64,000 bases of DNA from Albimonas marina (GCF_029223255.1 NZ_JARHUC010000005.1:248001-312000), one strand, 5' to 3'; positions 45,217 to 54,527 are shown, counted from the first letter of the stretch. Notes: generated by a model from the sequence alone, not told the origin. A program made the numbers and translations.

Positions 45217-46278
45217 GTGACCCCTGCCGATCCCGCCTGGAGGGGCGAGGCGCTGGCGCCGCGGCTGGCCGGGTTCATCGAACGGCAGGTCGGCGAACCG
45301 GTCGCGGTCGCGAACCTGCACCGCTTCACCGCGGGGCTGTCCTGGGCGACCATCGGCTTCTCGCTCCGCCGCGAGGGGCGGGCGGACGAGGCGCTGATCC
45401 TGCGGATCGGCGATCCGAACGGGCTGCTCGCGCCCTACTCGGCGCGGCCGGAGCACCTGGCGCTGTCGTCGCTGGCCGGCACGCCGGGCCTGCCGGCGGC
45501 GACCTCGCGGTGGTGGAGCGACGACGCGGCGGTGATCGGCGCGCCCTTCATCGTCACCTCCCGGCTCGAGGGGCGCACGCCGATGCCGATCTGGCCGGGC
45601 GCCGCCCCGGGGGCGGAGGAGGCCGCGGACCCGGCGGCCGAGGACCGGATCCTGGACGATTTCGTCGAGGCGTTGGCCGCGGTTCACGCCTGCGACTGGC
45701 GCGACGCGCCGGCCGCGGCGCTGGACCCGGAGGCCGCGCCGGAGACCTGCGTGCGCGACGAAATCGCCCGCTGGGTCGCGCGCCTGCCCGGCGCCGACGG
45801 CCGGCCCGAGGCGCCGGCGATGCGCTACGCCGCCGCCTGGCTGCACGAACATGCCCCGACCGCGGTGCGGGTCGCGCTGCTGCACGGCGACTACCGGGTC
45901 GGCAACTACATGGTGAAGGATGGCCGGATCAGCGGGATCCTGGACTGGGAGCTGACCCACCTGGGCGACCCGCACGAGGACCTCGCCTGGGCCGGCCTGC
46001 GCACCCTGGGCGGGACCGAGACGACGCTGGGCGGCCGGCTCGACCGCGCCGAGTTCCTGCGCCGGTATTCCGAGCGCACCGGCCTCGTCATCGACGCCGA
46101 CCGCATCCGCTATTTCGAGGTGCTGGGCCAGTTCAAGGCCGCCTGCCTGCTGCTGATGGCGCGCGAGCGGGTGCGCCGCGGGGCGGTGCATGACGCGCGG
46201 CTGGCGGTGATGGGGCTTCAGCCCGCCGCCGCCCAGATGGGCCTGATGAGCATGATCAAGGCGATCCGATGGACATGA
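45217..46278 (+). CDS. Phosphotransferase (APH/ACAD10-like) family protein
   Basis: This 353-residue kinase-fold protein resembles aminoglycoside phosphotransferases. The catalytic loop is LLHGDYRVGNYMVKDG and the metal site is GILDWELTHLGDPHEDLAW. Members beside acyl-CoA metabolism genes resemble the kinase part of ACAD10/11, which phosphorylates 4-hydroxyacyl-CoAs, so a role in hydroxy-acid breakdown is plausible. I chose the GTG at 45217 (VTPADPAWRGEALAPRLAG) with GGGG upstream; the frame extends to 45082. It overlaps the next gene by 10 bp. Confidence 0.88.
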   Translation: MTPADPAWRGEALAPRLAGFIERQVGEPVAVANLHRFTAGLSWATIGFSLRREGRADEALILRIGDPNGLLAPYSARPEHLALSSLAGTPGLPAATSRWWSDDAAVIGAPFIVTSRLEGRTPMPIWPGAAPGAEEAADPAAEDRILDDFVEALAAVHACDWRDAPAAALDPEAAPETCVRDEIARWVARLPGADGRPEAPAMRYAAAWLHEHAPTAVRVALLHGDYRVGNYMVKDGRISGILDWELTHLGDPHEDLAWAGLRTLGGTETTLGGRLDRAEFLRRYSERTGLVIDADRIRYFEVLGQFKAACLLLMARERVRRGAVHDARLAVMGLQPAAAQMGLMSMIKAIRWT

Positions 46279-46724
46279 CCCCCGCCCGGATCTGCGAGGT
46301 GCTGCGCGACCGGCTGGCCCGAGACGTGGCGCCGGCGCTCGCGGACGACCACGCGCGCTCGCAGCTGTTCGCGGCCATCGACGTGCTGGGCAAGATCGCG
46401 CCGCTGCTGGAGTGGTCGGGCGAGATGCTGGGCGAGCAGCTCGACGCGCTGGAGCCGCGCCTGCACGAGATCGCCGAGACCGCCGCCGGGGCCGAGGGAG
46501 CGCCCGCCCTCGCCGCGCCCTGCGGGGACCTCCGCGCCCGGCTGGCGGCGCGGCAGGCCGAGGCCTCGGCCTGGCTCGACTGGCTGCACGGGCCCGGCCG
46601 GGCGCTGGCGCCCGAGCGGCGCGAGACCATCGAGCGGCTGCTGCGCGAGGCGCTGCAGGGGATGCTCGCGGCCGAGCGCAGACGCATCGCGGCCGTCGAC
46701 TTCTCGTCGATGACCCGCGGCTGA
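46269..46724 (+). CDS. DUF6285-like protein paired with the phosphotransferase
   Basis: This 151-residue all-helical protein (ARICEVLRDRLARDVAPAL, LLEWSGEMLGEQLDALEP, RREAL-type LLREALQGMLAAERRRI) resembles DUF6285 as I remember it, a family found next to APH-like phosphotransferases. The 10-bp overlap with the kinase gene suggests that the two work together. No catalytic residues are evident. Confidence 0.65.
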   Translation: MDMTPARICEVLRDRLARDVAPALADDHARSQLFAAIDVLGKIAPLLEWSGEMLGEQLDALEPRLHEIAETAAGAEGAPALAAPCGDLRARLAARQAEASAWLDWLHGPGRALAPERRETIERLLREALQGMLAAERRRIAAVDFSSMTRG

Positions 46725-46749
46725 CACCATAACAGGGAGAGGACGCCCG

Positions 46750-47856
46750 ATGCTGTCGCCCCAGGACGACCTGATCGGCCACCAGACGCCGACCACCTTC
46801 AACCACGTCGCCTCCAGCGACGACCGCTGGACCGAGCGCTACTGGTACTCCGCCGCCCCCATCGACCTGCCGGGCGTGGTGCTGGACCTCGGGCTCGGCT
46901 GGTATCCCAACCGCAACGTGATGGACGCCTTCGCGGGCGTGACGGTGGACGGGGTGCAGACGACCTTCCGCGCCTCCCGCCGGCTGGGCCGCGACCCGCT
47001 GGGCACCCGCATCGGACCGCTGAGCTTCCAGGTGATCGAGGGGCTGAAGCGCCATCGGCTCGTGCTGGGGGAGAACGCCTCTGGCCTGAGCTTCGAGCTC
47101 GACTGGCTGGCGACCTTCGACGGGCTGCAGGAGGCGCAGAGCTTCCGGCGCAAGCGCAACCGGGTCGAGGAGGACCTGACCCGCATGACCCAGTTCGGCC
47201 GCCTGCAGGGCTGGGTCGAGCTCAACGGCCGCCGCTTCGAGGCGACGCCCCAGACCTGGTGGTCGCAGCGGGATCATTCCTGGGGCATCCGCTCGCGCAT
47301 GCAGACGGACATGGTCTCGAACGACAGCCTGCCGGCCTACAAGGACTTCTTCTGGTTCTGGCTGACCTACCAGTTCGAGGACTTCGCTCTGTCGCTGTTC
47401 CTGAAGGAGCGCGAGCCGGGGGCGCCCTTCTTCCTGTCGGGGGAGGAGGTCGGCAAGGACGGCCGCGTCCGCTCGGTCCTGAAGATCGAGCACGAGATCG
47501 AGTGGGCCGACGATCCGCTGGGCCAGACCTGGACCGGCGGCGTGATCGAGCTGACCTACGAGGACGGCGGCCGGCGGCGCCTCGTGCTCGATCCCCAGCC
47601 GGGGCGCTTCTTCCTCAAGGGCGGCGGCTACGGCGGGCACAAGGGCTGGAACCACGGCGACGACATGGGGCGCGAGCACTCGGACCACTACGTGTGGGAC
47701 CTCTCCGACCCCGAGACCCGCCGCCAGGTCCGCCAGCTGGGCGACCACTTCACCCGCGTCGAGTGCGACGGGGCCGTGGGCTGGGGGATGAGCGAGTACG
47801 GCGTCGCCCGGGGCTATCCGAAATACCAGATCGCGCAGGCGCACGAGCCGCTGTGA
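46750..47856 (+). CDS. Conserved protein, possibly CrtC/AttH-like beta-barrel fold
   Basis: This 368-residue soluble protein is rich in Trp, Tyr, His and Asp (TERYWYSAAPIDLPGVVLDLGLGWYPN, GWVELNGRRFEATPQTWWSQRDHSWGIRS, GGHKGWNHGDDMGREHSDHYVWDL). The spaced WWSQRDHSWG-type motif recalls carotenoid hydratase CrtC/AttH-like lipocalin-related proteins, but this is a weak resemblance. It starts 25 bp after the previous gene, after an AGGGAG ribosome site, and probably shares its operon. Its function is unknown; context suggests handling of a lipid-like or isoprenoid-like acid. Confidence 0.6.
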   Translation: MLSPQDDLIGHQTPTTFNHVASSDDRWTERYWYSAAPIDLPGVVLDLGLGWYPNRNVMDAFAGVTVDGVQTTFRASRRLGRDPLGTRIGPLSFQVIEGLKRHRLVLGENASGLSFELDWLATFDGLQEAQSFRRKRNRVEEDLTRMTQFGRLQGWVELNGRRFEATPQTWWSQRDHSWGIRSRMQTDMVSNDSLPAYKDFFWFWLTYQFEDFALSLFLKEREPGAPFFLSGEEVGKDGRVRSVLKIEHEIEWADDPLGQTWTGGVIELTYEDGGRRRLVLDPQPGRFFLKGGGYGGHKGWNHGDDMGREHSDHYVWDLSDPETRRQVRQLGDHFTRVECDGAVGWGMSEYGVARGYPKYQIAQAHEPL

Positions 47857-47908
47857 CGCGACGCCTCCCGGCGCGCGACCCGCGCCGGGACCCTTCCGGG
47901 AGGATGAG

Positions 47909-49465
47909 ATGCGGTTCATGTCGAGCCTGGAGCGGGCGGTGCAGACCCGCGGCCGCTTCCCCGCCGTGATCGACGGCGAGACCACGCGCACCTGGGCCGA
48001 GGTCGGCGAGCGGGCCTTTCGCCTCGCCGGCGGGCTCGCCGCCATGGGGATCGCGCCGGGGGACCGGGTGGCGATCCTGGCGATGAACTCGGCGGACTAC
48101 CTCGAGGCGCTCTATGCGATCGCGCGGGCGGGGGCGGTCTCGGTCCCGCTCAACACGCGCTGGTCGGTGGAGGAAACGGTAGCGGCGCTGCTCGACTTCA
48201 CGCCCAGGGCGCTGATCGTCGACGCGGCCTTCCGCGACCAGGCGCCGGAGCTGCGCCGGCGCGCGGGCATCGGGGCGGCGATCCACATGGGCCCCGGGCC
48301 GGTTCCCGCCGACATGGAGGGGCACGAGGCGCTGATCGCGGCCCACGCCCCCCTGCCCGACCGCTCCGGCTCGGGCGCGGACCTGTGCAGCCTGTGCTAC
48401 ACGGGCGGGACCACGGGGCGGTCGAAGGGGGTGATGCTGACGCACGCCAACCTCACCTTCGCGGCGGTGAACTGGATCGCCAGCCTGCATTTCTCGGACG
48501 AGACGGTGTTCCTGCACTCGGCGGGGTTCTTCCATCTCGCGGGCTCCATCCCCCTCTTCGCGCTGACCATGGCGGGGGGCACGCATGTGCTGCTGCCGAA
48601 GTTCGAGGCCGAGGCGGCGATGGAGACGATCCAGCGGCGCCGGGTGACCTACTGCCTGTTCGTGCCGACGATGATCAACACGCTGGTCAACCATCCGCGC
48701 TCGGCCGAGTTCGACCTCTCGTCCCTGCGGCGGATCGAATACGGCGCCTCGCCGATCTCGCTCTCGGTGCTGGAGGCGGCGATGGCGCGCCTGCCGGACT
48801 GCGAGTTCATCCAGGGCTACGGCCTGACCGAGGCGACGGCCCTGACCCTGTCGCTGCCCTGGCGCCACCATTTCGAGAGCGCGGACGGCGAGAGCAAGCG
48901 CGCCGCCACCGGGCGCGCCGCCTACGGCATCGACGTGCGCATCGCGCCGCCGGGCGGGGGCGAAGAGCTGCCGCGCGGCGAGGCGGGAGAGATCCTGCTC
49001 CGCGGCCCCCAGATCACGCCCGGCTACTGGAACCTGCCCGAGCAGACCGCGGCCGCCTTCCACGACGGCTGGCTGCTCACCGGGGACGGCGGCTTCATGG
49101 ACGAGGACGGCTTCGTCCACATCACCGACCGGGTGAAGGACATGATCGTCTCGGGCGGGGAGAACGTCTATTCGAAGGAGGTCGAGAACGCGATCTTCTC
49201 CCACCCCGCCGTGCAGGACTGCGCCGTGATCGCAGTGCCTTCCGAGGAATGGGGCGAGGCGGTGCATGCCGTGGTGGTGTTCCGCCCCGGCCGCTCGGCC
49301 ACGTTCGAGGAGATCCGCGCCCATTGCCGCGAGCGGCTCGCCGGCTACAAGTGCCCCCGCAGCCTGGAGGTGCGGGACGCCTTGCCCCTTTCGGCCGCCG
49401 GCAAGATCGTGAAAGCTGAGCTGCGCGCGCCGTGGTGGGCGGACCGGCGACGCTCGGTAGGCTAG
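47909..49465 (+). CDS. Acyl-CoA synthetase (AMP-dependent ligase)
   Basis: This 518-residue enzyme activates a carboxylate to acyl-CoA. The P-loop is CYTGGTTGRSKGVMLTH; further motifs are GYGLTEATALTLSL, GWLLTGDGGFMDEDGFVHITDRVKDMIVSGGENVYSKEVE and the catalytic lysine in SAAGKIVKAELR. GGAGG precedes the ATG at 47909. It is the fourth gene of the rightward module and is followed 23 bp later by the TetR gene. The substrate is presumably that imported by the convergent TRAP system. Confidence 0.92.
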   Translation: MRFMSSLERAVQTRGRFPAVIDGETTRTWAEVGERAFRLAGGLAAMGIAPGDRVAILAMNSADYLEALYAIARAGAVSVPLNTRWSVEETVAALLDFTPRALIVDAAFRDQAPELRRRAGIGAAIHMGPGPVPADMEGHEALIAAHAPLPDRSGSGADLCSLCYTGGTTGRSKGVMLTHANLTFAAVNWIASLHFSDETVFLHSAGFFHLAGSIPLFALTMAGGTHVLLPKFEAEAAMETIQRRRVTYCLFVPTMINTLVNHPRSAEFDLSSLRRIEYGASPISLSVLEAAMARLPDCEFIQGYGLTEATALTLSLPWRHHFESADGESKRAATGRAAYGIDVRIAPPGGGEELPRGEAGEILLRGPQITPGYWNLPEQTAAAFHDGWLLTGDGGFMDEDGFVHITDRVKDMIVSGGENVYSKEVENAIFSHPAVQDCAVIAVPSEEWGEAVHAVVVFRPGRSATFEEIRAHCRERLAGYKCPRSLEVRDALPLSAAGKIVKAELRAPWWADRRRSVG

Positions 49466-49488
49466 ACGAAGACGAGGGGGGGCGCGGC

Positions 49489-50085
49489 ATGGCGCGGGTT
49501 CAGGCGGCCGACTACGGCGAGAAGCGGCAGGCGATCGTCGACGCCTCGGCCCGGCTGTTCGCCGAATCCGGCTACCCCGCGGTGCGCATCGCCGAGATCG
49601 CGAAGGCCTGCGGCGTCTCCAAGGCCATGGTCTACCACTACTTTCCGGCCAAGGACGACATCCTCCACCACCTGATCCGCGAGCATCTGGAGCAGGTGGC
49701 GCAGAGCCTGGAGGGCGAGATCGACCCGGACCCCGAGGTCGAGCGCGCCCGGCTTGAGGATTTCGTGCGCGGCTTCCTGGAAGCCTCGGCCAAGGCCCGC
49801 CACCGCAACCTGGTGGCGATCCACGACGTCATTTACCTGGCGCCCGAACGCCGGGCGGAGATGCAGGCCCTGCAGCGCCGGGTGATGGAGCGGCTGGGCG
49901 AGCGGCTCGCCGCCGCCAACCCCGAGGCGCCGACGGCCATGCTGCGGCCGATGGCGCTCTACCTGATGGGCGTGCTGAACTGGTCCGACCGCTGGTTCCG
50001 CCCCGACGGCCCGATCCGGGCCGAGGAGATGGCCGCCCAGGTCAACAAGGCCTTCCTGCACGGCTGGCTGAGCTTCAAGGACTGA
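49489..50085 (+). CDS. TetR family transcriptional regulator 1
   Basis: This 198-residue repressor has an N-terminal helix-turn-helix (RQAIVDASARLFAESGYPAVRIAEIAKACGVSKAMVYHYF, here cited in part) and an all-helical ligand domain with YLMGVLNWSDRWFRPDGP. The start at 49489 was chosen because the upstream frame is only linker. It is the last gene of the rightward operon and converges with the TRAP operon. Matching dyads before both operons (45081, 53116) are its likely targets; acyl-CoA-responsive TetR proteins are common in such settings. Confidence 0.9.
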   Translation: MARVQAADYGEKRQAIVDASARLFAESGYPAVRIAEIAKACGVSKAMVYHYFPAKDDILHHLIREHLEQVAQSLEGEIDPDPEVERARLEDFVRGFLEASAKARHRNLVAIHDVIYLAPERRAEMQALQRRVMERLGERLAAANPEAPTAMLRPMALYLMGVLNWSDRWFRPDGPIRAEEMAAQVNKAFLHGWLSFKD

Positions 50086-50115
50086 GCCAGCCGTTTTCCG
50101 GAACACTAGCTCCGC

Positions 50116-51411
50116 TCACCGGAACAGAAGGTCCGGCAGGAACAGCGAGATCCCCGGGACCGCGGCCAGCAGGATCAGCCGCAGCACGTCCGCCGCCACG
50201 AAGGGCGCCACGCCCCGGTAGAGGGTGACCAGCGGCACGTCGCGCACCACGGTGCGCATCACGAACAGGTTCATGCCCAGCGGCGGCGTGATCAGCCCGA
50301 TCTCGACCGCCATCACCACCACGATGCCGAACCACACCGGATCGAAGCCCAGCCCCGTCACGATGGGGAAGAACAGCGGCACGGTCAGCAGCATCATCGA
50401 CAGGCTCTCGAGCACGCAGCCCAGCACCAGGTAGATCCCCAGGATCGCCGCGATCACCGCCCAGGGCGCGAGGCCCGCGTCCCGCACCACCGCCAGCACG
50501 CCCTCATGCGCGCCGGAGAAGTTGAGGAACTCGGCGAAGACGGTGGCCCCGATCAGGATCGCGAAGATCGCGGCCGTGACCTCGGCGGTGGAGACCAGGA
50601 TCTCCCACAACGTGCGCAGGGTCAGGTCGCCGCGGGCGGCGACGATCAGCAGGCTGCACACGGCGCCGACGCCCGCGGCCTCGGTGGGGGTGAAGAGGCC
50701 CCCGTAGATGCCCCCGATCACCACGGCGAAGAGGAGCAGCACCGCCCAGACCCGGCCCAGCGCGGCGCGGACCTCGGCGCCCGGAACGCGCTCGCCGGCC
50801 GGCGCGCTGGCGGGGCGGCGCCAGACGATCCAGGCGATGGCGAGGCAGTAGCCCGCGATGCCCAGCAGGCCCGGGATCATGCCGGCGGCGAAGAGCTCGC
50901 CGATCGGGGTCTCGGTGGTGATGCCGTAGACGACCATGATGACGCTGGGCGGGATCAGGATGCCCAGCGTGCCGCCGGCGGCGACCGCGCCGGTGGCGAG
51001 CCCGTCGGAATAGCCGCGCCGGCGCATCTCGGGCACCGCGATGCGCGACAGCGTGACGGCGGTCGCGACCGAGGAGCCGGAGACGGCGGCGAAGCCCCCG
51101 CAGGAGAGAATCGTGGCGAAGGCGAGCCCGCCGCGGAACCGCCCCACCAGGGCGCGGGCGGCGTCGTAGAGCTCCTCGGCGAGCCCCCCGCGGGCGACGG
51201 CCGCGCCCATCAGGATGAAGAGCGGGATGACGGTCAGCGTGTAGGCGAGCGTCGTCTCCTTCACCACCAGCGCCATGGAGGCGAGCGCCATCTTGGCCCC
51301 GTAGGTCAGCCAGATCCCGGCGGTCCCCACCGACATCAGCGCCACCGCCACCGGCACGCGGGCGAAGATCAGCACGAAGGCGGCGAGGAAGCCGAGCAGC
51401 GCCACGGTCAT
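50116..51411 (-). CDS. TRAP transporter large permease (DctM)
   Basis: This 431-residue standard-length DctM has about 11-12 helices. Signatures are IPLFILMGAAVARGGLAEEL, GGFAAVSGSSVATAVTLSRIAVPEM, GGTLGILIPPSVIMVVYGI, VLESLSMMLLTVPLFFPIV and LITPPLGMNLFVMR. The ATG at 51411 overlaps the dctQ stop by 4 bp. It ends 30 bp from the convergent TetR gene. Confidence 0.94.
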   Translation of the reverse strand: MTVALLGFLAAFVLIFARVPVAVALMSVGTAGIWLTYGAKMALASMALVVKETTLAYTLTVIPLFILMGAAVARGGLAEELYDAARALVGRFRGGLAFATILSCGGFAAVSGSSVATAVTLSRIAVPEMRRRGYSDGLATGAVAAGGTLGILIPPSVIMVVYGITTETPIGELFAAGMIPGLLGIAGYCLAIAWIVWRRPASAPAGERVPGAEVRAALGRVWAVLLLFAVVIGGIYGGLFTPTEAAGVGAVCSLLIVAARGDLTLRTLWEILVSTAEVTAAIFAILIGATVFAEFLNFSGAHEGVLAVVRDAGLAPWAVIAAILGIYLVLGCVLESLSMMLLTVPLFFPIVTGLGFDPVWFGIVVVMAVEIGLITPPLGMNLFVMRTVVRDVPLVTLYRGVAPFVAADVLRLILLAAVPGISLFLPDLLFR

Positions 51412-51941
51412 TCCGCGCCCTCCTCGAGGTCCCCGCCGCGGAGCAGCGTCGCGACCAGCAGGACGGCGCGCAGCGCGAAGGCCAGCGCGCAGACGGCGCA
51501 CATCGCGGTCATGAATCCCAGCGGCCACCCCATCGGGAGGCCGAAGGTCGCCGAGACGTCGCCGAAGTCCGCCGCCCTTCGCGCGAGCCGCAGCATCTGC
51601 GGCGCGGCGAGGCCGAAGATCCCCGCCCCCAGCGCGCAGCCGAAGGCGCGCAGGGCCAGCCGCCCGCGGCGGCCCAGCAGCGCGTCGAAGAGGTCGGCGG
51701 TGATGTGCCGCTCGCGCCAGGAGACGAAGACGAGGCCCGTGAACACCGCCGCGACCAGGCAGAACTCGATCAGCTCCGAGGCGCCGGGCAAGGGGCTGTT
51801 CAGCCCCTCCCGCCCGATCACGTCCGCCGCCATCAGGCCGGTCATGACGAGGATGGAGACGGCCGAGACCGCCTCCACCCCGCGCAGCAGCCGGGACCAG
51901 AGCCGGCGCGCCGGCCCCGGTCCGCCGTCCCCCGCGCTCAT
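51408..51941 (-). CDS. TRAP transporter small permease (DctQ)
   Basis: This 177-residue protein has four membrane helices and the DctQ core VSILVMTGLMAADVIGREGLNSPLPGASELIEF (cited in part), followed by VSWRERHITADLFDALL. The start overlaps the dctP stop by 4 bp and its stop overlaps dctM, so dctPQM is tightly coupled. The start at 51941 was chosen by this overlap. Confidence 0.93.
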   Translation of the reverse strand: MSAGDGGPGPARRLWSRLLRGVEAVSAVSILVMTGLMAADVIGREGLNSPLPGASELIEFCLVAAVFTGLVFVSWRERHITADLFDALLGRRGRLALRAFGCALGAGIFGLAAPQMLRLARRAADFGDVSATFGLPMGWPLGFMTAMCAVCALAFALRAVLLVATLLRGGDLEEGAE

Positions 51942-52972
51942 TTCGACAGCGCCGCCGTCTCGTCGCGCAGCCGGCCGGGCAGCTCGGCGGCGTTCTCGAC
52001 GCCCAGACCCTGGGCCTTCTCGATCCAGGCCTTCTCGACGAAGGCGAGACGCTCGTGCAGGGCCGCCATCAGCTCGGGGCTCGCCTCGATGACGCCGCCG
52101 GTCTCGAGCGCGTTCATCTCGGCCTCGGCGGCGACGTCGTTGGCGGCGTAGCCGGCGCCGATGATCCCGGCCATCTTCTCGCCGGCGGCGGCCATCACGA
52201 CGGCCTGGTCCTCGGCGCTCAGCGCCTCCCAGGCGTCGCGGTTCATCACCAGGCCCAGCGCCGGCTGGAACAGGCCGCCCTCGACCTTGGTCATCCAGGG
52301 CATGACCTCCATCAGCCGGAAGCTCTTCATGGTGTCGAGGGGCGTGAAGGTGCCGTCGACGACGCCGGAGGCGGCGAGCTCGTACATCTCCGAGACCGGC
52401 TTGTTGATCGGCACGGTGCCCAGCGCCTCGGCCGCGGCGGTGAAGCTGGCGACGGGGTTGCGCATCTTCAGCCCTTCGAGCTGGTCGATGCGCTCGATCG
52501 GCTGGGTGCGGGCGGCGATCTGGGAGGGGGTGGTGACGGCCAGCGTCAGCACCTTCACGCCCTTGAACTCGTTGCGCGGCTCGATCTCGGCCTCGAACAT
52601 CCGCCACAGCGCGATGCTGAGCGCGCTGGGATCGAAGTTGGAGAAGGGCAGCTCCGCCACCTCGGTCAGCGGGAAGCGGCCGGGGGTGTAGCCCAGCACC
52701 AGGAAGGCGATGTCGGCGAGCCCGTCGACGGCGACGTCGTACTGGCCGGGCACGGTGCCCACCACCTTGGGCAGGGTCTCGATCTTCACGCGGCCGTCGG
52801 TCTTCGCCTCGACCTCGGCGATGAAGGGCTTGATGGCGCCTTCCAGGACCGAATGGCCCGCGGGCAGCCAGTTCGAGTAGCGCAGCACCGTCTCGGCCTG
52901 CGCCGGCGCGGTCTGGGCGGCCGCCAGCAGGGCGAGGCCCGCGAGGCCCGCCAGGCGTCGATCCATCTTCAT
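51938..52972 (-). CDS. TRAP transporter substrate-binding protein (DctP)
   Basis: This 344-residue periplasmic protein has a signal peptide (GLAGLALLAAAQTAPAQA), then TVLRYSNWLPAGHSVLEGAIKPF, LTEVAELPFSNFD, IDQLEGLKMRNPVASF and GVVDGTFTPLDTMKSFRL. It belongs to a different DctP branch from the two at 11597-14294, and its partner permeases are of the small type. The ATG at 52972 has GGGAG upstream. The operator-like dyad is about 145 bp upstream. Confidence 0.93.
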   Translation of the reverse strand: MKMDRRLAGLAGLALLAAAQTAPAQAETVLRYSNWLPAGHSVLEGAIKPFIAEVEAKTDGRVKIETLPKVVGTVPGQYDVAVDGLADIAFLVLGYTPGRFPLTEVAELPFSNFDPSALSIALWRMFEAEIEPRNEFKGVKVLTLAVTTPSQIAARTQPIERIDQLEGLKMRNPVASFTAAAEALGTVPINKPVSEMYELAASGVVDGTFTPLDTMKSFRLMEVMPWMTKVEGGLFQPALGLVMNRDAWEALSAEDQAVVMAAAGEKMAGIIGAGYAANDVAAEAEMNALETGGVIEASPELMAALHERLAFVEKAWIEKAQGLGVENAAELPGRLRDETAALSK

Positions 52973-53115
52973 GTCACGTTCTCCCTGATCCTGCGCCTGT
53001 CGTTTGGTCTGCGGCGCCCTGTCCGCCGGGGCCGGTCGCCGCTGCGGGCCCGTCCCTCGACATCGCCCGCGGCCCCACGTGTGGAGGAGGGGGCGGCGGT
53101 GCGATGGGTCAATTA

Positions 53116-53135
53116 TTAACCGGCTGTCCGGTTTA
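53116..53135. promoter_or_regulatory. TetR-type operator candidate 2
   Basis: TTAACCGGCTGTCCGGTTTA contains a perfect 6-bp dyad (AACCGG-CTGT-CCGGTT) and is nearly identical to the element at 45081-45102. It lies upstream of the leftward TRAP operon and close after the 3' end of the flavoprotein gene at 53224. Confidence 0.65.
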
Positions 53136-53223
53136 TGCAACGGGAATGAATCGAGCGAAAACAATCTCTTTCCTCAACGATTCCTCCGACTCTCCGTCCG
53201 CTTTCGATCCATTCGCCGACGAG

Positions 53224-54453
53224 TCAGCCGGATTTGGCGAGGCGCGCGAGGCTGCCCTCCTGAGCCGCGAGGGCCACGCGCGAGACGCCGCCGGCGGCGA
53301 GCAGGCGGCGCGCGGCCATGTGCTCGGCCGGGGCGTTCACCGTCTCGACGCAGACCAGCGCGTCGCCCTCCCAGCGGCGCACGGCGAAGCCGCCGCGGGG
53401 GAGGTCGTGGACGTCTGCCGCGCTCTCCCCGCGCGGCGGCAGGCCGGCGATCTGGAGCTTCCAGTCGGCCTGGTCGCTCCAGAACCACGGCAGGGCCGCG
53501 TAGGGCTCGGGCCGGCCGGCGAGCCGGCGGGCGACGGCGCGGGCGTGGTCGGTGGCGGCCTGCACGGATTCGAGCCGCACCCGCGCCCCGGTCCGCGGGT
53601 CGGGGAAGCTGCAGGCGTCGCCCAGCGCGGAGATCGCGGGGTCCGAGGTCAGCAGCTGCGCGTCGGCGGCGATGCCGTCGGCGACCTCGAGCCCCGCGGC
53701 CTGCGCCAGCTCCACGTTCGGGCGCACGCCGGCGGCGAGCAGGACGAGGCCGGCCGGGATCTCGCGGCCGTCGGCCAGCCCCACGCCGCAGGCGCGGCCG
53801 GCGGCGTCGGTCAGCACCTCGGCCACGGGGACGCCGAGGGCGAGGTCGACGCCCAGGCTTTCGTGCTTGCCGCGGAAGCGGGCGGAGGTTTCGGGGGAGA
53901 CGGCGCGGGCCATCAGGCGCGGCGCGGCCTCGACCACCGTCACGGCGCAGCCGAAGGCGCGGGCGACGGCGGCGAACTCGAGCCCGATGAAGCCGCCGCC
54001 GATCACCACCGCCCGCGCGCCGTCCTCGACCGTCGCCGGCAGCGCCGCGCGCAGGGCCTGCGCGTCGGCCAGCGTGCGCAGGCCCAGCACGCCGGGCGCG
54101 TCGAGGCCGGGCAGCGGCGGGCGGGCGTTGCGGGCGCCGGGGGCGAGGATCAGGTGGTCGTAGGCGAGGACCGCGCCGGAGGCGAGCGCCACCTCCCGCG
54201 TCTCGCGCAGCAGCGCCGTGGCGCGGTCATGGACCAGCTCGATGGCGGAGGCGGCGAAGAACGCCTCCGGCCGCAAGGCGAGGCGGGCGGCGTCGCCGTC
54301 CTTGAGATAGGCCTTCGAGAGCGGCGGGCGCTGGTAGGGCAGGCCCGGCTCGTCGCTCACCAGGCGCACCGGGCCCGCGTATCCTTCCTGCCGCAGGCTT
54401 GCGGCGGCCTGGAAGCCGCCCTGCCCGCCGCCCAAGATCACCACGCCGTCCAT
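53224..54453 (-). CDS. Ferredoxin reductase-type NAD(P)/FAD oxidoreductase
   Basis: This 409-residue flavoprotein has FAD motif VVILGGGQGGFQAAASLR at the N-terminus and NAD motif ARAVVIGGGFIGLEFAAVARAFG at about 150. The active-surface segment PYQRPPLSKAYLKDG is typical of oxygenase-coupled ferredoxin/rubredoxin reductases, and ALGDACSF closes the FAD site. It would pass electrons from NADH to a ferredoxin serving a monooxygenase or dioxygenase; no such partner is in the window. It lies 74 bp downstream of livK and is probably the last gene of that operon. Confidence 0.92.
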   Translation of the reverse strand: MDGVVILGGGQGGFQAAASLRQEGYAGPVRLVSDEPGLPYQRPPLSKAYLKDGDAARLALRPEAFFAASAIELVHDRATALLRETREVALASGAVLAYDHLILAPGARNARPPLPGLDAPGVLGLRTLADAQALRAALPATVEDGARAVVIGGGFIGLEFAAVARAFGCAVTVVEAAPRLMARAVSPETSARFRGKHESLGVDLALGVPVAEVLTDAAGRACGVGLADGREIPAGLVLLAAGVRPNVELAQAAGLEVADGIAADAQLLTSDPAISALGDACSFPDPRTGARVRLESVQAATDHARAVARRLAGRPEPYAALPWFWSDQADWKLQIAGLPPRGESAADVHDLPRGGFAVRRWEGDALVCVETVNAPAEHMAARRLLAAGGVSRVALAAQEGSLARLAKSG

Positions 54454-54527
54454 CGCCTGCTCCTCCCGTCCGCGCATGAAAACGGCGGCGACCGGGGGTC
54501 GCCGCCGCGGGGTCGCCTCGCCTGCGG

